Origin: Acidobacteriaceae bacterium
Lineage (GTDB): Bacteria > Acidobacteriota > Terriglobia > Terriglobales > Acidobacteriaceae
Reading direction: 5' to 3'
Assembly: GCA_027449545.1 (NCBI GenBank)
Contig: DAIDLI010000134.1
Coordinates: forward strand, 1 to 34,288
DNA length: 34,288 bases
Position numbers and translations under genes: made by a program. Under the pieces are notes generated by a model, which made no database searches, had not been told where the DNA came from, and worked only from the letters and a program-made list of their open reading frames with translations. Shown here piece after piece: positions 30,314 to 34,288 of the stretch. Position 1 is the first letter of the stretch; each line of letters begins with the position of its first letter.

Positions 30314-30343
30314 AGGGTACAGCGGACCGGGGTGGACTGTCAC
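30314..30343 (-). promoter_or_regulatory. Promoter of ilvE
   Basis: On the minus strand GTGACA (30343-30338, five of six consensus bases), an 18-base spacer and TACCCT (30319-30314). Five bases separate the -10 from an ATG at 30308. Confidence 0.55.
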
Positions 30344-30434
30344 GGCACGCAACCCGGGCGCTGCCAGCAGCCGCAGAATGCATACTTTCCAGTGCTTTCA
30401 GCCGCTTACCCGCGTCAGTTAGAGTGGGGACATC

Positions 30435-31820
30435 GTGATCGTCAACTTCGCGAGGCGCGCGCACGACCACAACTGGGAACTCGATCCCATCACTCGCTCC
30501 CTGCTCGATACGGACTTCTACAAGCTGCTCATGCTCCAGTTCATCTGGAAGCACTTCCCGCAGACGCACGCCACCTTCACGCTCATCAATCGCACTACCT
30601 CGGTGCGGCTGGCCGACGAGGTGAACCTGCGCCAGCTTCGCGAGCAGATGGAGGCGACGCGCAAGCTGCGGTTCACCAAGTCCGAGCTGATCTGGCTGGC
30701 CGGCAACACCTTTTATGGGCGGCGCGGCATCTTCGAGCCGGCCTTTCTGGAGTGGCTGGCCACCGGCTTCCGGCTCTCCGATTACGAGCTGTCCGCGCAG
30801 GACGGGCAGCTTCACCTCAGCTTCCACGGCCTGTGGTGCGAAACCACCATGTGGGAGATCTACGCGCTCTCCGAGATCGGCGAACTGAGGACGCGGGCCG
30901 CCCTGAAGCAGCTCGGCGAACTGGAGCTCGACATCCTGTATGCGCGCGCCAAGACCCGGCTGTGGGAGAAGATCGCGCGGCTGCGGGGCGTGCCCGGGTT
31001 GAGCATCAGCGACTTCGGCACCCGCCGGCGCCACAGCTTCCTGTGGCATGAGTACGTGGTCAACGCGATGCGCGACACACTGGGTGCGAGCTTCACCGGG
31101 ACCTCCAACGCCTTCCTGGCCTATAAGCACGATCTGGAGGCGATTGGCACCAACGGACATGAGCTGCCGATGGCCATGGCGGCGCTGGCCAACAGCGAGG
31201 AGGAGCTGCGCAGCGCGCAGTACCGGCTGCTGGAGCTGTGGCAGCAGAGCTACCAGGGCGAGCTTCTGATCCTGCTGCCCGACACCTTTGGCACCACGCA
31301 GTTCCTACGCGATGCGCCCGACTGGGTGGCCTCGTGGACCGGCCTGCGCGTGGACAGCAAGAGCGCCTATGTGGGCGGCGACGAGTACATTGCCTGGCTG
31401 GAGCGGCACGGCCGCGACCCGCGCCAGAAGCGGCTCATCTCCTCCGACGCTCTCGATGTGGAGCAGATCCTGGGGCTGCATGCGTACTTCGGCGGGGAGA
31501 TGCAGAACGGCGCAACGCCGGAAGACTTCCACTCCGCGGCGGACTTCCTGGATGCAACGAAATGGACGCCGCAGCCGCGCATCCGCTTCAGCGCCGGCTG
31601 GGGCACGCTTTTGACCAATGACTTCCGCGACTGCGATCCGCAGGGCAGCAGCCGCTTCCATCCTGTGAGCCTGGTCTGCAAGCTCAGCGATGCGGACGGG
31701 CGGCCGGCCGTGAAGCTCTCCGACAATCCCTCGAAGGCGCTGGGCGATCCCGCCGAGACAGAGCGCTACCGGCGCATCTTCGGCGCAGCCGGCGTGGTGG
31801 AAGCGCCGGTGATCGTATAG
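30435..31820 (+). CDS. pncB: Nicotinate phosphoribosyltransferase, 461 aa
   Basis: Salvages nicotinate to NaMN in NAD synthesis. The family N-terminus [21 protein letters not shown], the central [19 protein letters not shown] with the [29 protein letters not shown] loop (position of the phosphorylated histidine), [12 protein letters not shown] and LTNDFRD are all present. The C-terminus has [24 protein letters not shown]. Length is in the normal range. The start is GTG 30435. There is no good Shine-Dalgarno sequence; TAGAGT (30420-30425) lies nine bases upstream, so the transcript may be nearly leaderless. The next gene follows after 41 bases on the same strand. Confidence 0.94.
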   Translation: MIVNFARRAHDHNWELDPITRSLLDTDFYKLLMLQFIWKHFPQTHATFTLINRTTSVRLADEVNLRQLREQMEATRKLRFTKSELIWLAGNTFYGRRGIFEPAFLEWLATGFRLSDYELSAQDGQLHLSFHGLWCETTMWEIYALSEIGELRTRAALKQLGELELDILYARAKTRLWEKIARLRGVPGLSISDFGTRRRHSFLWHEYVVNAMRDTLGASFTGTSNAFLAYKHDLEAIGTNGHELPMAMAALANSEEELRSAQYRLLELWQQSYQGELLILLPDTFGTTQFLRDAPDWVASWTGLRVDSKSAYVGGDEYIAWLERHGRDPRQKRLISSDALDVEQILGLHAYFGGEMQNGATPEDFHSAADFLDATKWTPQPRIRFSAGWGTLLTNDFRDCDPQGSSRFHPVSLVCKLSDADGRPAVKLSDNPSKALGDPAETERYRRIFGAAGVVEAPVIV

Positions 31821-31861
31821 GCGGCAGCGGCAGATCTCTCGATGACATTCTGCAAACCCTC

Positions 31862-32845
31862 ATGAGCGCAAACTCCTCCTACTTCGCTTCCCTTCTGCGC
31901 GCCGAAGTTGCCGCGCGCAACCGCGTCTATGCGCAGAATCGCGCGCACGCGGAGAGCTACGGAACTGCGCCGGTGATCGTCTACGAGCCCGAGGGTGAAC
32001 GCCACGGCAACTTCTTCGACTCGGCGTATGCGGCCATTCTGGCGCGCCCGGAGTGGCTGCGGCGCTTCGACAAGGTCCATGCTCAAGCGCGATCCCTTCC
32101 CAAGCCGGCAGACAATCGCAAGTGGCGCGAGCTGGACTCCTGCATGAGCTCGGACGCGCTGCTGATGAACATCTTCTGCGCGCCGGGCGTGGCGGAGTCG
32201 GCCGCCGTACGCGGCATGCTCGGGGTGGATGCCGATGCCCTGCCCGCGTTCGGCTGGAAGGCGCGTGTGCCGCTGCGCTCGGGCCGTTTCGACCGCACCG
32301 AAGCGGACATGCGCTGGGGCTCGCTGCTGGTGGAGGCCAAGCTCACCGAATCCGATTTCCAGGTGCGCGCTGCCCCGATTGTGGACGCCTACCGCGACTT
32401 CGAAGAGGTCTTCGAGCGCGGGCTGCTGCCACGGGCGGCGATTGCGACAGCGCGGCCGCGGCGCGCCAGCGAGTTCCCTGAGAACTATTCACAGGAGTTC
32501 GAGAGCGAGCTCGGCGACCCGGATGCGGTAGCCGCGATCGATCCGGTGATGGCCGCGCCGGCTGAGGAGGGCTATGCCGGTTATCAGCTCATCCGCAATG
32601 TACTGGCGGCGCACGCCAGCGACGCCAGCTTCTGCGTGCTGCACGACGAGCGCCGCCCCGACCTGCGCGAGCAGTGGTTCCGGGTGATGGCGGCGGTCAA
32701 GACCGCGGAGCTACGCGTCCGGCTGAAGGTGCTCACGTGGCAGGAGCTGGCGGCCGTTCTACCGGAGGATTTGCAGGCGTTCCTGGAGACGAAGTACGGC
32801 ATTGCTGCGCTTGGGCGTGTGGCTCCTCCCTGGCCTAGCGAGTGA
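31862..32845 (+). CDS. PD-(D/E)XK nuclease-like protein, PGN_0703-type putative restriction endonuclease, 327 aa
   Basis: The likely nuclease core is in GRFDRTEADMRWGSLLVEAKLTESDFQ (about residues 142-168): D in ADMRW, then V-E-A-K, which is the D...ExK metal site of PD-(D/E)XK enzymes, preceded by helices with the conserved MSSDALLMNIF. This text resembles the family called PGN_0703 putative restriction endonuclease. The C-terminal third is a helical region with a CVLHDERRPDLREQW block also seen in that family. No methyltransferase is adjacent, so a restriction role is not shown. ATG 31862 lacks a Shine-Dalgarno sequence. It follows pncB by 41 bases and may be co-transcribed. Its stop codon overlaps the palindrome at 32842-32855. 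Confidence 0.7.
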   Translation: MSANSSYFASLLRAEVAARNRVYAQNRAHAESYGTAPVIVYEPEGERHGNFFDSAYAAILARPEWLRRFDKVHAQARSLPKPADNRKWRELDSCMSSDALLMNIFCAPGVAESAAVRGMLGVDADALPAFGWKARVPLRSGRFDRTEADMRWGSLLVEAKLTESDFQVRAAPIVDAYRDFEEVFERGLLPRAAIATARPRRASEFPENYSQEFESELGDPDAVAAIDPVMAAPAEEGYAGYQLIRNVLAAHASDASFCVLHDERRPDLREQWFRVMAAVKTAELRVRLKVLTWQELAAVLPEDLQAFLETKYGIAALGRVAPPWPSE

Positions 32846-32855
32846 TCTAGATCAC
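32842..32855. promoter_or_regulatory. CRP-consensus-like palindrome
   Basis: GTGATCTAGATCAC is a perfect 14-base palindrome identical to the core of the E. coli CRP consensus site. It overlaps the stop codon of the nuclease-like gene and lies about 300 bases before the DUF1080 gene. The flanking bases do not extend the match. Confidence 0.3.
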
Positions 32856-33150
32856 CTTCTGTTTTTGCATTTTTCAGCGTATGTGTGGGAAACAAAGGAG
32901 TTAATTTCCACGCATGCGCAAGTGTGAGAAACAAAGAACTTACCTGAATCCTCTTCGTATATGTGAGAAACAAAGAGGTTATGGCACGACACTCTTTCGG
33001 AGACGCCTCCGGTCGTCTGATCTCGCGGCGGTTGTGGCGGAGCCTCAGCGACAGCACCCCAGTGGGAGTATGCGCCTTGGGAAGGTATTCCTCGCAAAGG
33101 GACGGCGGGTATTTCGGCGCTGCTGCCACGGTGTATTCTCATCTGGCTCT
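32846..33150. other. Non-coding gap, 305 bp
   Basis: Locally AT-rich compared with the surroundings. It holds three 39-base-spaced direct repeats (32885-32981), the upstream palindrome and, near the end, TATTCT (33134-33139) 11 bases before the DUF1080 ATG. Short open frames exist on the minus strand but look like products of the repeats. Confidence 0.6.
32885..32981. repeat. Three direct repeats with exact 39-bp period
   Basis: Units GTGGGAAACAAAGGAGTTA (32885-32903), GTGAGAAACAAAGAACTTA (32924-32942) and GTGAGAAACAAAGAGGTTA (32963-32981). The 20 bases between units are not conserved. On the minus strand each unit reads as FVSHT/I in a 13-residue period. Confidence 0.85.
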
Positions 33151-33942
33151 ATGAATGCCTACAGCTTAAAGCTCCTCGCTCTTACGACCTTGCTTGCGGC
33201 CAGCGCGCTGACCGCGGCTCAGGTGTCGCCAAAACCCAAGCCGGAAGATACCGAAGTCTGGCACCCGGTGCCTCCGGTGGTGACGCCGGGCAGGACCGAT
33301 GCCGATCCACCCTCCGATGCCGTGGTGCTGTTCGACGGCAAGAACCTCGACCAATGGGTCTCCGCACAGGACCACGCGCCGGCGCAGTGGTTGGTGCATG
33401 ACGGCATCTTGACGGTGAATAAGGCACATGGCGTGGGCAACATCGAGACGAAGCGGAAGTTCAAGGACTACCAGCTTCACATCGAGTGGCGCATTCCGGC
33501 GGATATCACGGGAAGCGGACAGGCGCGCGGCAACAGCGGCGTGTTTCTCGCCTCCACCGGCCCCGGCGATGACGGCTACGAGCTCCAGGTGCTGGATTCC
33601 TATGAGAACCAAACCTACGTCAACGGCATGGCCGGGAGCCTGTACAAGCAGAGCATTCCGCTGGTGAATGCGGCGCGCAAGCCGGGTGAATGGCAGTCAT
33701 ATGACGTGGTGTGGACCGCGCCGCGATTCAACCAGGATGGGTCACTGAAGACGCCGGCCTACGCGACGGTTTTCTGGAACGGGGTGTTGGTCGATGATCA
33801 TTTCGAGCTGAAGGGGCAGACGCTCTACATCGGCAAGCCGTTCTACAAGGCCTACGACCGCGCGCCGATCAAGCTCCAGGCGCACGGCGATAAGAGCGCG
33901 CCGATCAGTTTCCGGAATATCTGGGTGCGGGAGCTGCCGTAG
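33151..33942 (+). CDS. DUF1080 (3-keto-disaccharide hydrolase-like) exported protein, 263 aa
   Basis: The N-terminus NAYSLKLLALTTLLAASALTAAQ is a Sec signal peptide, so the protein is exported. The mature part is one beta-sandwich domain of the DUF1080/3-keto-glucoside hydrolase group: VLFDGKNLDQWVS, WLVHDGILTVNKAHGVGNIETKRKFKDYQLHIEWRIP, RGNSGVFLASTGPGDDGYELQVLDSYENQTYVNGMAGSLYKQ, WQSYDVVWTAPRF and the terminal ISFRNIWVRELP. These proteins are common in Acidobacteriota, Planctomycetes and Bacteroidetes and act on carbohydrates. ATG 33151 is supported by the signal peptide; it has no Shine-Dalgarno sequence, and TATTCT ends 11 bases before it. Single gene, followed by the palindromic repeat cluster. 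Confidence 0.9.
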   Translation: MNAYSLKLLALTTLLAASALTAAQVSPKPKPEDTEVWHPVPPVVTPGRTDADPPSDAVVLFDGKNLDQWVSAQDHAPAQWLVHDGILTVNKAHGVGNIETKRKFKDYQLHIEWRIPADITGSGQARGNSGVFLASTGPGDDGYELQVLDSYENQTYVNGMAGSLYKQSIPLVNAARKPGEWQSYDVVWTAPRFNQDGSLKTPAYATVFWNGVLVDDHFELKGQTLYIGKPFYKAYDRAPIKLQAHGDKSAPISFRNIWVRELP

Positions 33943-33953
33943 GGCGGCGAGGG

Positions 33954-34046
33954 TCGGTCGCCCCTCCGGGGCTTCGGGTCCTTTTTCGGCCTTTCCCAGG
34001 ATTGCGTCCGCCGCTCACGCGACGGACTTCATCCTGGGCTATTTTC
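33954..34046. repeat. REP-like 93-bp element, copy A
   Basis: Contains a hairpin CCCAGGAT (33995-34002) with ATCCTGGG (34031-34038), and inside it GTCCG (34006-34010) with CGGAC (34023-34027). The preceding part has a GC-rich dyad around CCTCCGGGG. Confidence 0.85.
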
Positions 34047-34050
34047 GTCT

Positions 34051-34065
34051 GGTCCCTCCGGGACC
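34051..34065. repeat. Short palindrome GGTCCC-TCC-GGGACC
   Basis: Perfect 6-bp inverted repeat with a 3-base loop, five bases after copy A. Confidence 0.8.
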
Positions 34066-34080
34066 TGGGCGCTGCAATTT

Positions 34081-34106
34081 CCCAGGTCTCAGAAGCGAGA
34101 CCTGGG
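34081..34106. repeat. Palindrome CCCAGGTCTC / GAGACCTGGG
   Basis: Perfect 10-bp inverted repeat with loop AGAAGC. The CCCAGG/CCTGGG ends echo the hairpin inside the 93-bp element. Confidence 0.85.
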
Positions 34107-34196
34107 GGCACCCGGCGGCGTTCGGGAATCGAACGCAGACGCGGAAGCCGGTCAGAATTGATACCCGACCCCACGCCAGGGATTCCGTGGCGGGGT

Positions 34197-34288
34197 TCGG
34201 TCGCCCATCCGGGGCTTCGGGTCCTTTTCGGCCTTTCCCAGGATTGCGTCCGCCGCTTACGCGACGGACTTCATCCTGGGCTATTTTC
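34197..34288. repeat. REP-like element, copy B (touches window end)
   Basis: 92 of the 93 positions of copy A are present, with two substitutions and one missing T. The hairpin is intact, and one change (C to T in the loop GCTCAC/GCTTAC) leaves pairing unaffected. Confidence 0.9.

Larger units (their letters stand above)
33943..34288. other. Non-coding gap filled with palindromic repeats
   Basis: No gene on either strand to the end of the window. Almost the whole stretch consists of hairpin-forming units described separately; a 93-base unit occurs twice with a 243-base period and the second copy reaches the window edge. Confidence 0.75.

Noticed and set aside
30308..30436. Branched-chain attenuator leader peptide for ilvE
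   Set aside because: The short frame has no clustered Ile, Leu or Val codons and no terminator lies between it and ilvE.
32885..32981. CRISPR array
   Set aside because: Three imperfect 19-base units with 20-base spacers; too short and degenerate, no cas genes.

Overview
This is a GC-rich, gene-dense bacterial chromosome segment with short gaps and genes on both strands. The gene content fits an acidobacterium of the Terriglobia/Acidobacteriaceae type: a bactofilin, a YpdA-type flavin reductase, an APC permease with a long cytosolic tail, an exported protease with Ig-like repeats, DUF1080, and palindromic intergenic repeats. The taxonomic call is inference. There is no rRNA, tRNA, CRISPR array, transposase or prophage, so this looks like ordinary core chromosome with one toxin-antitoxin pair and several repeat-filled gaps.

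Layout. 1-7.4 kb: 5' part of lnt, a divergent 41-residue membrane peptide, an APC permease behind an attenuator-like leader, a UPF0173 hydrolase, a radical SAM protein, a methyltransferase-bactofilin pair, and an exported protein. 7.5-14 kb: two response regulators (one REC-Hpt), an FtsX-type permease and ATPase divergent from a TesA-like esterase (the same arrangement as E. coli tesA/ybbA/ybbP), and truB. 14-20.5 kb: CHAD protein, two tandem PTPS paralogues with folE, a glycosyltransferase, a TlpA-like lipoprotein, a small HMA-fold protein, vapBC and ypdA. 20.5-26.3 kb: an exported serine protease, a macrodomain protein, an aldo/keto reductase and cysG. 26.3-34.3 kb: a siroheme sulfite/nitrite reductase, pyrD, ilvE, pncB, a PD-(D/E)XK nuclease, a DUF1080 protein and a cluster of palindromic repeats.

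The most striking element is the leader of the sulfite/nitrite reductase-cysG operon (minus strand, 28187-28021). A promoter is followed exactly six bases later by the ATG of a 22-residue peptide with five cysteines (CC, CC, C). Then come an antiterminator segment next to its stop codon, an intrinsic terminator, and the Shine-Dalgarno and start of the reductase. This reads as a complete cysteine-responsive translational attenuator using a leaderless short ORF. It argues that the enzyme is assimilatory sulfite reductase, supplied with siroheme by the co-transcribed cysG.

A second theme is start-codon architecture. About half of the genes have a clear Shine-Dalgarno sequence. A separate set has none, but has a TANNNT hexamer exactly six bases (sometimes seven or nine) before ATG/GTG, as expected for leaderless transcripts. 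This signal was used to choose several starts and supports the tiny ORF at 547-672.
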